Counted from the stretch's first letter, positions 18,288 through 26,925 are shown. The stretch is 64,000 nucleotides of DNA from Orlajensenia flava (GCF_004801905.1 NZ_SSSN01000011.1:1-64000); one strand, 5' to 3'. The notes: a model not told the origin generated them from the letters alone. Numbers and translations: made by a program.

Positions 18288-20012
18288 GTGACCGACGCTC
18301 TCCTCCGAAGCGACGCAGCCAGCCCGTCCGAAGACCCGACCGGGACGGCGGGCGACGCCGAAGGCCCGTCGAGCAACGTCGCCGCTTCGTCGGACGACGC
18401 CACCTGGTGGCGGCAGGCGGTGGTCTACCAGGTCTATCCACGCAGCTTCGCGGATGCCGACGGGGACGGGATCGGCGACCTCGCCGGCATCCGTTCGCGA
18501 GTTCCGTACCTGCAGCGACTCGGCGTGGACGCCGTCTGGCTGAGCCCGTTCTATCCCTCGGCGCTGGCCGACGGCGGCTACGACGTCGACGACTACCGCG
18601 ACGTCGATCCGCGTCTCGGCACGCTCGCCGACTTCGACGCGCTCGTCGACGCCCTGCACGGCGCGGGCATCCGCATCATCGTGGACATCGTGCCCAACCA
18701 CACCTCGAATCGGCACGTCTGGTTCATCGAGGCCCTGGCGTCGCCGCGCGGCTCCGCCGCCCGCGACCGGTACATCTTCCGCGACGGATCGGGCGTCGAC
18801 GGCCAAGAGCCGCCGGCGGACTGGACGAGCGCATTCGGGGGTCCGTCCTGGGAGCCCGTCGGCGACGGGCAGTGGTACCTGCACTATTTCGCCATCGAAC
18901 AGCCCGACCTCAACTGGGACAATCGCGAGGTACGCGACGACTTCCTCGCCACGCTGAGGTTCTGGGCCGACCGGGGCGTCGACGGCTTCCGCATCGACGT
19001 CGCCCACGGCCTGGCCAAGGAGCTCGGGGAGAACCTTCCCGATCAGGCCACACTCGACTCGCTTCCCCGAGCGGGCGGACATCCGCTGTGGGATCGCGAC
19101 GAGGTGCACGAGATCTACGCGGAGTGGCGCCAGGTGTTCGACAGCTACTCGCCGCCGAGGACCGCCGTGGCGGAGGCCTGGGTCGAGTCGTCCCGGCGTC
19201 CGCGGTATGCCAGTCCGCAAGGTCTCGGGCAGGCGTTCAACTTCGACCTGCTCGAGGCGTCGTTCGACGCCTCGGTGTTCCGGCGGATCGTGGAGGAGAA
19301 CCTCGCGCTCGCCGCAGAGTCGGGGTCCTCGACGACGTGGGTGCTCTCGAACCACGACGTCGTGCGGCACCCGACGCGTTACGGCCTGCCCGACCCGGTC
19401 GATCCTGCCGAGAAGCGCGGGGCGGCGTGGCTGCTGTCGGGTGGCGCAGATCCCGTGCTGGACGCCGACCTCGGCCTCCGGCGTGCCCGAGCCGCCACGC
19501 TCTTCGTGCTCGGCCTGCCCGGTTCTGCCTACCTCTACCAGGGCGAGGAGTTGGGACTGCAGGAGGTGGTCGACATCGCACCCGACGAGCGGCAGGACCC
19601 CGCCTACTTCCGCAATCCCGGAGTCGATGTCGGGCGGGATGGGTGTCGGGTTCCGATTCCGTGGACCTCGGATGGCGAGTCGTTCGGATTCGGCGATGCT
19701 GCCGCGCACCTGCCGCAGCCCAGCTGGTTCGGGGAGCTCTCCGTCGCAGCAGAGGAGCGCGACGACGCGTCGACGCTGTCGATGTACCGCGCGGCACTAG
19801 CCCTCCGCCGAGAACTCGAGACGGATGAGGAGCTCGTCTGGGTCGACTCGCCCGACGCGGTGGCGCACTTCCGGCGCCCGAACGGCTGGGAGGTGGCGAC
19901 CAATTTCGGCGACACCGCCTGCCCTCTACCAGCCGGTGATGTGGTCCTCAGCAGTGGCCCCCTCGAAGACGGACGACTGCCCGGAGCGACGACGGTCTGG
20001 CTGCGCGCCTGA
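18288..20012 (+). CDS. GH13 alpha-glucosidase / oligo-1,6-glucosidase-like enzyme
   Basis: A 574-residue cytosolic GH13 enzyme preceded by a ~35-residue Ser/Ala-rich N-terminus. Conserved regions: QVYPRSFADADGDGIGDL, DIVPNHTS, nucleophile Asp237 in DGFRIDVAH, acid/base Glu296 in VAEAWV and Asp357 in LSNHDVVRH. By family it releases glucose from imported alpha-glucosides; linkage preference cannot be assigned. GTG 18288 follows GAAAGGA at good spacing. Last gene of the ROK-controlled operon, so uptake and hydrolysis are linked. Its end lies only 3 nt from a convergent gene. Confidence 0.92.
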   Translation: MTDALLRSDAASPSEDPTGTAGDAEGPSSNVAASSDDATWWRQAVVYQVYPRSFADADGDGIGDLAGIRSRVPYLQRLGVDAVWLSPFYPSALADGGYDVDDYRDVDPRLGTLADFDALVDALHGAGIRIIVDIVPNHTSNRHVWFIEALASPRGSAARDRYIFRDGSGVDGQEPPADWTSAFGGPSWEPVGDGQWYLHYFAIEQPDLNWDNREVRDDFLATLRFWADRGVDGFRIDVAHGLAKELGENLPDQATLDSLPRAGGHPLWDRDEVHEIYAEWRQVFDSYSPPRTAVAEAWVESSRRPRYASPQGLGQAFNFDLLEASFDASVFRRIVEENLALAAESGSSTTWVLSNHDVVRHPTRYGLPDPVDPAEKRGAAWLLSGGADPVLDADLGLRRARAATLFVLGLPGSAYLYQGEELGLQEVVDIAPDERQDPAYFRNPGVDVGRDGCRVPIPWTSDGESFGFGDAAAHLPQPSWFGELSVAAEERDDASTLSMYRAALALRRELETDEELVWVDSPDAVAHFRRPNGWEVATNFGDTACPLPAGDVVLSSGPLEDGRLPGATTVWLRA

Positions 20013-20015
20013 CGC

Positions 20016-20951
20016 TCAGCCCGCTCGGCCGTCGGCCCCCTCGTACCAGCGCAGCACGCGCAGGGCGCGCAGCGTGTTCCACGGGCTGGGTTCTCCCGCT
20101 GGAGCGTCGAGCGCGAAGAAGACGTCCCCACCGTGGGGTGTGCCCGCGAGCCAGCGACCGTCATCTGTTCGTTTCGACGTAAGGAGATCGACGGCGTCGG
20201 CGATGCGCGGGTCGGGTCGGGCGCCGATCGAGCGGAAGTAGTCGAGCGCTCGCAGGACGTCGTAGAACCAGTAGGGCGGGAACGCGAAGTCGGCATAGCG
20301 CGCGAGAATGAGCTCTCCGGTGGACCGGCGGCGGAACAGGCTCCGCTCGAGCAGGTACTCCTCGCCGCGCCGGCGAGCATCCGTAACCGCCTCGGGCGCG
20401 TGGCCGAGAGCCTGTTCGTAGGCGAGGAAGCCTTCGAGGACGCACAGCGTGGAGTCGAACGAGGAGTGCCTGGACTCCTCGATGGGCTCGCAGTTCCACC
20501 CGCCGTCGTCGAGCTGCTGATCGAGCAGCATGCCGATCATGCGGTCGCTGCCGGCGCCGAGTTCGCCGAAGTAGGCCGCCAAGGCGATGACTCCGCCGTT
20601 GACGCACTCCTCCACCTCCCCGTGGAAGTACGGCAGGTCGCCCCAGTCACGCCAGAGGACGTTCTCGCGCACGCGCGACACAGCGGAGCGCACCCGCGGG
20701 TCGGTCGGGTCGACGCCGAGACGACGGAGGCTGTGCAGCGTCCAGGTGACGCTCTTGCGGTCGCGGCCGTACTCGTCACCGCCCCAGTACCCGTCGGCAT
20801 CCTGCAGGGTGAGCAGTCGGGCGCCCCACCCCTCGGTCGCGACCCGGGAACGCTCCGTTGCGACGGCCTCGGCGGGCTCGTCCTGAAGGTCGTGCATGAC
20901 CTGCCATCGGATCGACGGATCGGATTCCAGCAACCACTGCGTCACGTCCAC
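20016..20951 (-). CDS. Squalene-cyclase/prenyltransferase-fold protein, function unknown
   Basis: 311 residues of alpha-alpha barrel repeats with QW-like motifs: LLTLQDADGYWGG, LLDQQLDDGGWNCE and LLTSKRTDDGRWL. Small soluble bacterial members of this fold are uncharacterised; the DxDD protonation motif of true squalene-hopene cyclases is not visible, so cyclase activity is doubtful. AGGAGGT (20964-20958) sits 6 nt before GTG 20951, giving the N-terminus VDVTQWLLESDPSIRWQVM; the longer frame to 21035 is rejected. No partner gene; convergent with the GH13 gene. Confidence 0.78.
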   Translation of the reverse strand: MDVTQWLLESDPSIRWQVMHDLQDEPAEAVATERSRVATEGWGARLLTLQDADGYWGGDEYGRDRKSVTWTLHSLRRLGVDPTDPRVRSAVSRVRENVLWRDWGDLPYFHGEVEECVNGGVIALAAYFGELGAGSDRMIGMLLDQQLDDGGWNCEPIEESRHSSFDSTLCVLEGFLAYEQALGHAPEAVTDARRRGEEYLLERSLFRRRSTGELILARYADFAFPPYWFYDVLRALDYFRSIGARPDPRIADAVDLLTSKRTDDGRWLAGTPHGGDVFFALDAPAGEPSPWNTLRALRVLRWYEGADGRAG

Positions 20952-21062
20952 GTCGAGACCTCCTGCGATGCGTCCACCATCAGCCGAGCGGACCTCGACC
21001 GGCGCGATCCACACTCTGCCACCGTCCGCCGACATCCGTCATCGCCGGATGCCGCGGCGCCG

Positions 21063-21380
21063 TCACGGCGTTATCGAATCCACGAACGCGTGCGCCTCCA
21101 CAGCCACGGCGCGCCAGCGCGCGCTGTCGTCGAGCGGAACCGTCGCCCACTCGCGCATCACACTGCCGCGCATGACCATGTTGCTCAACCCGAGTTGCTC
21201 GATGCGCTCAGCCGGCAGCTTCACCACAAGCGCGCCATCGGACGAGACGAAGGCGAACAGCTTGCCGCGGACCGAGTAGCTGTCCGAGCCGAACATGCGG
21301 CCGATGCCGGCGTCGCGAAGGGCGAGCAGGTCGGGTCCGATCACCTCGAGCCGCGCGAGACCCTGCTTGCGTGCGTCCAT
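21063..21380 (-). CDS. TfoX/Sxy N-terminal domain protein
   Basis: A 105-residue protein with the TfoX N-terminal fold: LRDAGIGRMFGSDSYSVRGK, then FAFVSSDGALVVKLPAERI and a final helix. In gammaproteobacteria TfoX induces competence; short actinobacterial homologues have only this domain and no proven role. ATG 21380 stands 6 nt after TACGGT with a TTGCCA -35 at 17-nt spacing, so a leaderless start is well supported. It is divergent from the VOC gene at 21474. Confidence 0.82.
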   Translation of the reverse strand: MDARKQGLARLEVIGPDLLALRDAGIGRMFGSDSYSVRGKLFAFVSSDGALVVKLPAERIEQLGLSNMVMRGSVMREWATVPLDDSARWRAVAVEAHAFVDSITP

Positions 21381-21415
21381 GCGGCCACCGTACGACCGCC
21401 GCCGCACGGTGGCAA
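21381..21415 (-). promoter_or_regulatory. Promoter of the TfoX-domain gene
   Basis: Minus strand: TTGCCA (21415-21410), 17 nt, TACGGT (21392-21387), 6 nt, ATG 21380. Leaderless geometry. Confidence 0.6.
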
Positions 21416-21473
21416 GCGGAATGTCGGGCGGCATCCGGCTGTTGGATCATGTGGGACGACGAAGGGACGGCGC

Positions 21474-21902
21474 ATGGACGCGCAGGAATCGAACGGTCGT
21501 ATTCGGCAGCTGAGGCTCGTCGTGTCGGTGCCGGAGGGCGAGGACTTCGAGTCGGCGCTCGCCTTTTACCGCGACGTGCTGGGCATGCCGCAGCAGGAGG
21601 CCTACGAGGGCGAGGATGACGCCCGCGTGGTCATCCTCGGTGCCGGCCGCGCGACGTTGGAACTCTCGAACGCGGCGCAGGTGCGCTTCATCGACCGGGT
21701 CGAGGCGGATGGGGTGCCGAGCGCGACGCTGCGGGTCGCGCTCGAGGTGGACGACTCCGCATCCGTCACTGCCTCGGCCGTCGACGGCGGAGCCGATCTC
21801 ATCGCCGCGCCCCGCGAGACGCCGTGGCGATCGGTGAACTCGCGACTGTCCGGTCCGGCCGGGCTGCAACTCACGCTGTTCGAGGAGCTCGACCCGCGCT
21901 GA
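21474..21902 (+). CDS. VOC family protein
   Basis: A 142-residue vicinal-oxygen-chelate protein: LRLVVSVPEGEDFESALAFY, DDARVVILGAGRATLEL, ATLRVALEVDDSASVTASAV and GPAGLQLTLFEEL. It resembles bleomycin-resistance/glyoxalase-like proteins; substrate unknown. GAAGGGA precedes ATG 21474; the frame is open far upstream through the opposite-strand squalene-cyclase-like gene, but that part is a shadow. Confidence 0.82.
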   Translation: MDAQESNGRIRQLRLVVSVPEGEDFESALAFYRDVLGMPQQEAYEGEDDARVVILGAGRATLELSNAAQVRFIDRVEADGVPSATLRVALEVDDSASVTASAVDGGADLIAAPRETPWRSVNSRLSGPAGLQLTLFEELDPR

Positions 21903-21990
21903 GCACCAGCAGGCACCGGGCGTTCCCTGATCGATTGAGGATCGCTCGGTTCTAGCATGGAGATCGGTTCGAGTGGGAGACCGGTGCGAC

Positions 21991-22878
21991 ATGGCTGCAG
22001 GCGGCAGTGGGCGGGCGCAGGGTGCGGCGAACGTGACCGAAGTGCGTCCGTGGTGGCGGAGAGCGGGCGTGCGGGCGGGCGGCATCGTCGTCGCCGCCGT
22101 GACCGCGGTGTTGATCGGCTACTTCACCCAGGCGGTGAACTGGGTGACGGGAGCGGTCACGACCAGCGGCCCTCCCGTCGCGGCGCGGGTCGAGGTGCGT
22201 GATGGCATCGAGGATGTCACGCTCCCCGCGGCGAAGGACATCCCGGATGCGGACCTCGCCCGGCTCGACAAACTGCCTCCCGAACGGCAGGCCGGCTACC
22301 TCGAACAGCACGATGACGGCATCATCGCCGGTACCCGCAGCGTCGTGCTCACCCTCCGCGGGAATCGCACTCACCAGGTGCGCATCACCGACCTCGAACC
22401 CGTCGAGACCTGCGGGGCGCCCCCGCGTGGAACGCTGGCCCGCCTCGTCACCGGGCGCGGCGGGGGTGTCGACTCGACCCGGGTGAACATCGACATCGGG
22501 CGGGTCGACGGCGAGCCCTACCAGGTGGATGCGACGGGCAATGACCATCCGTACTTCCCCGACCACACCATCACGCTCGATCACGACGAGGAGATCGTGG
22601 TCGTCGTCGACCTCAACCCGGTCGAACAGGGCGCGCTGTGCCGCACGCACCTCGAGATGACGGTGTGGGATGGGGATGCCAAGACGGCCGAGCGCATCTC
22701 GAACGGCGGCAAGGACTTCGAGGTCATGCAGTTCGAGCCCGACGCCGAGGACGCCAAGTACTCGGCGGTCTATCTCGGCGGCTATCTGTGCCACGACTTC
22801 GTGCTGGTCGCGCCCGGATGGGGTGCCGAGGGGTCGGCGGCATGCGGCCCAGGCAATGCAGGGGACGTTATACCGTGA
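21991..22878 (+). CDS. Single-pass membrane protein with unknown extracellular domain
   Basis: A 295-residue protein I do not recognise. A short cytoplasmic N-terminus with WWRRAGVRAGG is followed by one membrane helix (~30-55, IVVAAVTAVLIGYFTQAVNW) and an extracellular domain of ~235 residues containing three widely spaced cysteines that could form a disulfide. The domain has an all-beta look (SVVLTLRGNRTHQVRITDLE, VVVVDLNPVEQ). GGGAGA precedes ATG 21991; GTG 21973 is an alternative. Monocistronic; a DNA ligase gene follows. Confidence 0.62.
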   Translation: MAAGGSGRAQGAANVTEVRPWWRRAGVRAGGIVVAAVTAVLIGYFTQAVNWVTGAVTTSGPPVAARVEVRDGIEDVTLPAAKDIPDADLARLDKLPPERQAGYLEQHDDGIIAGTRSVVLTLRGNRTHQVRITDLEPVETCGAPPRGTLARLVTGRGGGVDSTRVNIDIGRVDGEPYQVDATGNDHPYFPDHTITLDHDEEIVVVVDLNPVEQGALCRTHLEMTVWDGDAKTAERISNGGKDFEVMQFEPDAEDAKYSAVYLGGYLCHDFVLVAPGWGAEGSAACGPGNAGDVIP

Positions 22879-22929
22879 CCGTCACCCCGCGGCGGTCCTC
22901 CCCGCGGCGGTCATGTGGGTGGTCGATGC

Positions 22930-22941
22930 CAGACTGAGCGC
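22930..22941 (+). promoter_or_regulatory. Possible leaderless -10 box CAGACT (ligase)
   Basis: CAGACT (22930-22935) followed by 6 nt and ATG 22942. The same hexamer and spacing precede the AraC-DinB gene at 48056. Confidence 0.3.
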
Positions 22942-24465
22942 ATGCTGCTCGAAGCGCTGGTCACGACGACCGATGCGGTGACCGCCACGCGCTCGCGACT
23001 GACCAAGGTCGACGCGGCGGCCGACCTGCTGCGCCGGCTGGAACCCGACGAGATCGCCATCGCCGTCGGGCTGCTGCTCGGGCGGCCGCGCCAAGGTCGG
23101 GTGGGCGTCGGGTGGCGCAGCGTCGCGGCGATGGCGGGCGAGGCTGCCACGGAGCCGTCCATCACCATCACGGACGTCGACGCCGAGCTCGAACGGCTGT
23201 CCACGACGGCGGGTGCCGGCTCGGCGGCTGAACGCACTGCCCAGCTGGCCGACCTCATGTCACGGGCGACGGCATCCGAACAGGACTTCCTCTCGCGCGT
23301 GCTCCTCGGCGAGATGCGCACCGGAGCCCTCGAAGGTGTGCTGACGGACGCCGTCGCCCGCGCCTCGGAGCGCCCGATCGCGAGCGTCCGACGAGCGGCG
23401 ATGCTCTCGGGCGACCTCGGGGAGACCGCCCGCCTGGCGCTGACCGGGTCCGCGGAGCAACTCGACGCCGTGGGCCTCGTCGTCGGCCGGCCCGTGCTGC
23501 CGATGCTCGCGGCGACGGCATCCTCCGCCTCGGCAGCAGTCGAGGCGACGGGCACGGCATCCGTGGAATACAAGCTCGACGGAGCCCGCATCCAGGTGCA
23601 TCGGAGCGGCGATGACGTGCGCGTCGTCACGCGCAACCTCGCCGACATCACGCGCCGACTCCCCGACGTGGTGGACGTGGTGCGGGCGATGCCGGTGCAC
23701 GACGTGATCCTCGACGGCGAGACCCTCGCGCTCGACGAGGAGGGCGCCCCGCGTCCGTTCCAGGAGACGATGTCGCGGTTCGGTGCCGATGCCGCTCGCG
23801 AGACGGTGCTGCATCCGTGGTTCTTCGACGTCCTTCACGTCGATGGACGCGACCTGCTCGATGAACCGCTGTCGACGCGGATGGCGGAACTCGAGCGCAT
23901 CGCCGGGTCGTCGCGCATCCCGGGGGAGGTGACGGATGACCCCGCCGTCGCCGAGCGCATCGCCGCCGAGGCGCTCGCCGCCGGCCAGGAGGGCGTGGTC
24001 GTCAAGGCGATCGACGCCCCGTATGCGGCCGGACGGAGGGGCTCCAGCTGGATCAAGGTGAAGCCGGTGCACACCTACGACCTCGTGGTGCTGGCGTGCG
24101 AGTGGGGGTCGGGTCGGCGTACCGGGCTGCTGTCCAACCTGCACCTCGGGGCGCTCGACGCGGCCGGGGAGTTCGGCGAGCCCGGCGAGTTCGTGATGGT
24201 GGGCAAGACGTTCAAGGGACTCACCGACGAGCTGTTGCGCTGGCAGACGGCGCGCTTTCCCGAGATCGAGGTGCGACGGACGGCTGGCACCGTGTACGTC
24301 GAGCCCATCACGGTCGTCGAGATCGCAATCGACGGCGTGCAGCGTTCGACGCGCTACCCCGGCGGGATCGCCCTGCGGTTCGCCCGGGTGAAGCGCTATC
24401 GGGAGGATAAGCGGGCGGAGGACGCGGACACCATCCAGACGCTGCGAGCGCTGCTCAAGAGCTGA
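22942..24465 (+). CDS. ATP-dependent DNA ligase (LigB type)
   Basis: A 507-residue ATP-dependent DNA ligase. An N-terminal DNA-binding domain (~1-190) precedes the adenylation domain with nucleophile Lys211 in EYKLDGARIQ, motif III HDVILDGETLAL, motif IV EGVVVKAID and motif V SWIKVKP. The C-terminal OB domain has VGKTFKGLTDE and FARVKRYREDK. Length and order match the LigB class found beside NAD-dependent LigA in actinobacteria, a repair rather than replication ligase by family knowledge. Start ATG 22942 (MLLEALV). It overlaps the convergent YcaQ-like gene by 11 bp at the 3' ends. Confidence 0.93.
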   Translation: MLLEALVTTTDAVTATRSRLTKVDAAADLLRRLEPDEIAIAVGLLLGRPRQGRVGVGWRSVAAMAGEAATEPSITITDVDAELERLSTTAGAGSAAERTAQLADLMSRATASEQDFLSRVLLGEMRTGALEGVLTDAVARASERPIASVRRAAMLSGDLGETARLALTGSAEQLDAVGLVVGRPVLPMLAATASSASAAVEATGTASVEYKLDGARIQVHRSGDDVRVVTRNLADITRRLPDVVDVVRAMPVHDVILDGETLALDEEGAPRPFQETMSRFGADAARETVLHPWFFDVLHVDGRDLLDEPLSTRMAELERIAGSSRIPGEVTDDPAVAERIAAEALAAGQEGVVVKAIDAPYAAGRRGSSWIKVKPVHTYDLVVLACEWGSGRRTGLLSNLHLGALDAAGEFGEPGEFVMVGKTFKGLTDELLRWQTARFPEIEVRRTAGTVYVEPITVVEIAIDGVQRSTRYPGGIALRFARVKRYREDKRAEDADTIQTLRALLKS

Positions 24466-25537
24466 CCTCGAGGCCCAGCCACGTCGCCACGTCCGCGATC
24501 TCATGGTCGACGGCTCGCCGGGTCTTCGCCGAGAAGACCTCGTCCTCGTGCACGGCGGTCACCGCGAGCACCCCGGCCTTCCGATCGGCTCGCGCGTCCA
24601 GTTTGCCCACCAGGCGATCGCCGTGCAGGATCGGCAGCGCGAAGTAGCCCCAGCGGCGCTGGGCGGCCGGCTTGTACATCTCGAGTGTGTAGTCGAAGCC
24701 GAACAGCTCGAGCGTGCGGACGCGATTGTGCAACAGCCGGTCGAACGGCGAAAGGAGAGCCGTGCGTCCCGCGAACTCCCCGTCGAGCAGCCGGGGATCG
24801 ACACGCCACACCCCATCGAGCCCCTCGACGACGGCAGGCTCCCCGGCTTCCCCCACGTCGGCCGGCTCCATCGGCATCGCCGGCGACTTCGCCCGGGCGA
24901 TGCCGAGGGAGCCCAATCGACGCTCGTTGCGCAGGCGAGCAGCCTCGACCGAGGGAATGGCGGGCAGATCGGGCGGGTAGACACGTTCGGCGAGGTCCCA
25001 GATCCGTTCTCGTCGCCTGCGCCCCGCAATGGCGACCTCACCGCGGAGGGCGAGCACCTCGAGCATCCGGGTCACGTTGCGGTTGTTGGTCCAGCCGGAC
25101 GATGGCCAGGCGACGACGCTCGTGTCGGGGATTTCCCGCGACGTCAGGGGGCCCGTGTCACGGAGGAGCGCCAGCACGTCCCGATGGAAGGGGCCGTTGT
25201 CGCGCAGCCACGCGCGCGAGGTCTCGTACGACGGCGCGCCCGCCATGTCGGCGCGGTAGAGCGCGAGATCTTCGATGGGACGGATGAGCGCGTTCAGCTC
25301 GAAGAGCGACCGATCGAGCTCGAGTGCTCGGACGAGCTCGTCGGGGTCGTACGTGGAGCCGAGCCTGCTCCAGGCGACCAGGTCGGCGTTCGGGGCGATC
25401 GCCGCGGTCGGATCGATCTGCAGCAGGGTGAGGTCGCGCACGAGTGGAACGAGCTGCGTCGGCCTGCGCGCGTCGAGACGTTGCGCTCGGATGGCGACCC
25501 GTCGAGCGTCGGCTGCCGAGAGGCGGTGCGGCTCCAT
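24455..25537 (-). CDS. YcaQ-like winged-helix DNA glycosylase (HTH_42)
   Basis: A 360-residue HTH_42 (AlkZ/YcaQ) superfamily protein. The segment LLQIDPTAAIAPNADLVAW has the Q-x-D pattern of the YcaQ-like branch, not the Q-x-Q of AlkZ; DTSVVAWPSSGWTNNRNVTRMLEVLA is the winged helix, and DGVWRVDP and LLSPFDRLLHNR are typical. YcaQ-type enzymes remove crosslinked or bulky alkylated bases (family knowledge). ATG 25537 stands 6 nt after TACCGT, supporting this start over 25597. Its 3' end overlaps that of the DNA ligase, placing two repair genes tail to tail. Confidence 0.85.
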   Translation of the reverse strand: MEPHRLSAADARRVAIRAQRLDARRPTQLVPLVRDLTLLQIDPTAAIAPNADLVAWSRLGSTYDPDELVRALELDRSLFELNALIRPIEDLALYRADMAGAPSYETSRAWLRDNGPFHRDVLALLRDTGPLTSREIPDTSVVAWPSSGWTNNRNVTRMLEVLALRGEVAIAGRRRRERIWDLAERVYPPDLPAIPSVEAARLRNERRLGSLGIARAKSPAMPMEPADVGEAGEPAVVEGLDGVWRVDPRLLDGEFAGRTALLSPFDRLLHNRVRTLELFGFDYTLEMYKPAAQRRWGYFALPILHGDRLVGKLDARADRKAGVLAVTAVHEDEVFSAKTRRAVDHEIADVATWLGLEVSS

Positions 25538-25549
25538 GTGTCCACGGTA
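25538..25549 (-). promoter_or_regulatory. Leaderless -10 box TACCGT
   Basis: TACCGT (minus strand 25549-25544), 6 nt, ATG 25537. Confidence 0.5.
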
Positions 25550-25650
25550 GGGCCTCGAGCGCCGGCGCGGGAGGCCGACGACCGGCATCGAGAGCACGGC
25601 GGACCGCTACCGTCCGGTGACGCCGCTCGGGCTCAGGCGAGTGTTCTCGT

Positions 25651-25662
25651 TACCCTGAAGTC
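25651..25662 (+). promoter_or_regulatory. Leaderless -10 box TACCCT
   Basis: TACCCT (25651-25656), 6 nt, ATG 25663. Confidence 0.5.
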
Positions 25663-26277
25663 ATGGCACGCCCCGGCGCAGCGCCGAAGATCGATGACGA
25701 CGAACTCGACAGCCTCGAGCGCGACCTGCTCGGCAGGGCTCACGGTCGCGTGCTCGAGATCGGGGCGGGGTGGGGAGAGAACTTCGGCGCGTTCCCGCTC
25801 GACATCGAGTGGATCGGGCTCGAGCCCGACGGGGATCGGCTGGCCGAGCTCTCCCAGCGCGCCCGGGAGTGGGGCCACACGACGCCACCTCTGGCCGCCG
25901 TCGCCGGGCACATCCCGCTGCCCGATGCATCGATCGACACCGTCGTCGCCAGCTACGTGTTGTGCACCGTGCCCGATATCGCCGCAGCGCTCGCGGAGGT
26001 GGAACGGGTGCTCGTGCCGGGGGGCAGGGTGCTGTTCGTCGATCACGTCATCGCTCCCGCGGGCACGCTGGTGCGCGGGCTCCAGCACGTCGCCACGCCG
26101 TTCACCACGCGGCTGTTCCACGGATGCCACTGGGACCGCGACCCCGAACCCGCCCTGTCCGCGAGGTTCGAGGCGGCCGACGTGAGGACGTACTCCGTGC
26201 CCGGCACGCCATTCAGGGTGCCGACGCTGCTGTTCGACGGGCGGCCGCGCGCGGGTTCGTCCTTGTTTACAGGATGA
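25663..26277 (+). CDS. Class I SAM-dependent methyltransferase
   Basis: A 204-residue Rossmann methyltransferase: motif I RVLEIGAGWGENFGAF, acidic motif GLEPDGDRLAEL, motif II IDTVVASYVLCTVPDI and LVPGGRVLFVDHV. It resembles UbiE/Methyltransf_11 enzymes; substrate unknown. The start is a leaderless ATG after TACCCT-N6. The last ~10 residues (RPRAGSSLFTG) and the stop are encoded by the first unit of the palindromic repeat at 26232, so the natural C-terminus may have been replaced. Confidence 0.88.
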   Translation: MARPGAAPKIDDDELDSLERDLLGRAHGRVLEIGAGWGENFGAFPLDIEWIGLEPDGDRLAELSQRAREWGHTTPPLAAVAGHIPLPDASIDTVVASYVLCTVPDIAAALAEVERVLVPGGRVLFVDHVIAPAGTLVRGLQHVATPFTTRLFHGCHWDRDPEPALSARFEAADVRTYSVPGTPFRVPTLLFDGRPRAGSSLFTG

Positions 26278-26531
26278 GACCGCCGCCGGCCGCTGAATGG
26301 CCCCCCGGTGGGCTCTCGTCCTGTAAACGCGAGGAAGGGGCGGCGGTTCGGCTCGGCTGGGGACGTCAGCGCGGGGGCGGGGTTCGACGGGCGATCGCGC
26401 GCGGGTTCGTCCTCGTTTACAGGGTGAGACCGGCGCCGCCCGCTGTGTGGCCCCCCGGTGGGCTCTCATCCTGTAAACGCGGGGAACGGGCGGCGGTTCG
26501 GCCGGCTGAGAACGTCAGCGCGGGGGCGGGG
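26232..26531. repeat. Two tandem 150-bp units, each with a long palindrome
   Basis: Units begin at 26232 and 26382; bases match at an offset of exactly 150 over ~120 bp, then 149. In each unit a 15-bp inverted repeat flanks a ~35-bp GC-rich centre: GTTTACAGGATGAGA (26265-26279) with TCTCGTCCTGTAAAC (26314-26328), and GTTTACAGGGTGAGA (26415-26429) with TCTCATCCTGTAAAC (26464-26478). The single mismatch in each stem is a G-U wobble in RNA. The arms supply the stop codons of both convergent flanking genes. Confidence 0.92.
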
Positions 26532-26888
26532 TCGTACCGGGAACAGCTCCGTGCGCCGGATGACACGGTCGCGCTCAGCGGCGAGGGCCACCCGGTGGGG
26601 ATCGGCGAGGTATCGCTCGAGCGCGCCTTGGTCGGGGAAGCGGTAGACCTGCACCTCCACCGGATGATCGTCGGTGCGCGCGGCAGGGTCGACCGCGCGG
26701 CCAGTAGTTCTCGATGCGGCTGACCCCTGGTCCGTCGTGTCGACCGGCTGGTCCCGGATGACCCGCTCGACGACCGTCGCACCATGATCGGCGAGGAGTT
26801 CGAGCACGCGATCCTCATACGCGGTGAGGTCGCGCTCCCGCCCGGGGCGCGCCCACAGCAGGCAGCACAGCGTGATCTCGTCGGTCAT
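26466..26888 (-). CDS. Dimeric alpha/beta-barrel (DUF1330-like) protein
   Basis: 140 residues. The N-terminal 45 (ITLCCLLWARPGRERDLTAY, VVERVIRDQP) and the segment VEVQVYRFPDQGALERYLADPHR form a ferredoxin-like barrel as in DUF1330/EthD-type proteins; a ~20-residue polar insertion lies between. Residues after ~115 (RPRADVLSRPNRRPFPAFTG) are encoded by repeat-associated DNA, ending in the same Phe-Thr-Gly-stop as the methyltransferase. ATG 26888 stands 7 nt after TACGCT. Function unknown. Confidence 0.68.
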   Translation of the reverse strand: MTDEITLCCLLWARPGRERDLTAYEDRVLELLADHGATVVERVIRDQPVDTTDQGSAASRTTGRAVDPAARTDDHPVEVQVYRFPDQGALERYLADPHRVALAAERDRVIRRTELFPVRPRPRADVLSRPNRRPFPAFTG

Positions 26889-26925
26889 GTGGTTCAGCGT
26901 AATCAGGTGCCGGCGGCGCGGTCGA
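26889..26925 (-). promoter_or_regulatory. Promoter of the DUF1330-like gene
   Basis: Minus strand: TCGACC (26925-26920), 18 nt, TACGCT (26901-26896), 7 nt, ATG 26888. Leaderless geometry. Confidence 0.55.

Noticed and set aside
17292-19709. 805-residue open frame antisense to permease 2 and the GH13 gene
   Set aside because: His/Arg/Gly-rich shadow translation with no domain; both covered genes have intact catalytic motifs.
26232-26531. CRISPR-like array
   Set aside because: Only two contiguous units without spacers, each palindromic; no cas genes anywhere in the window.
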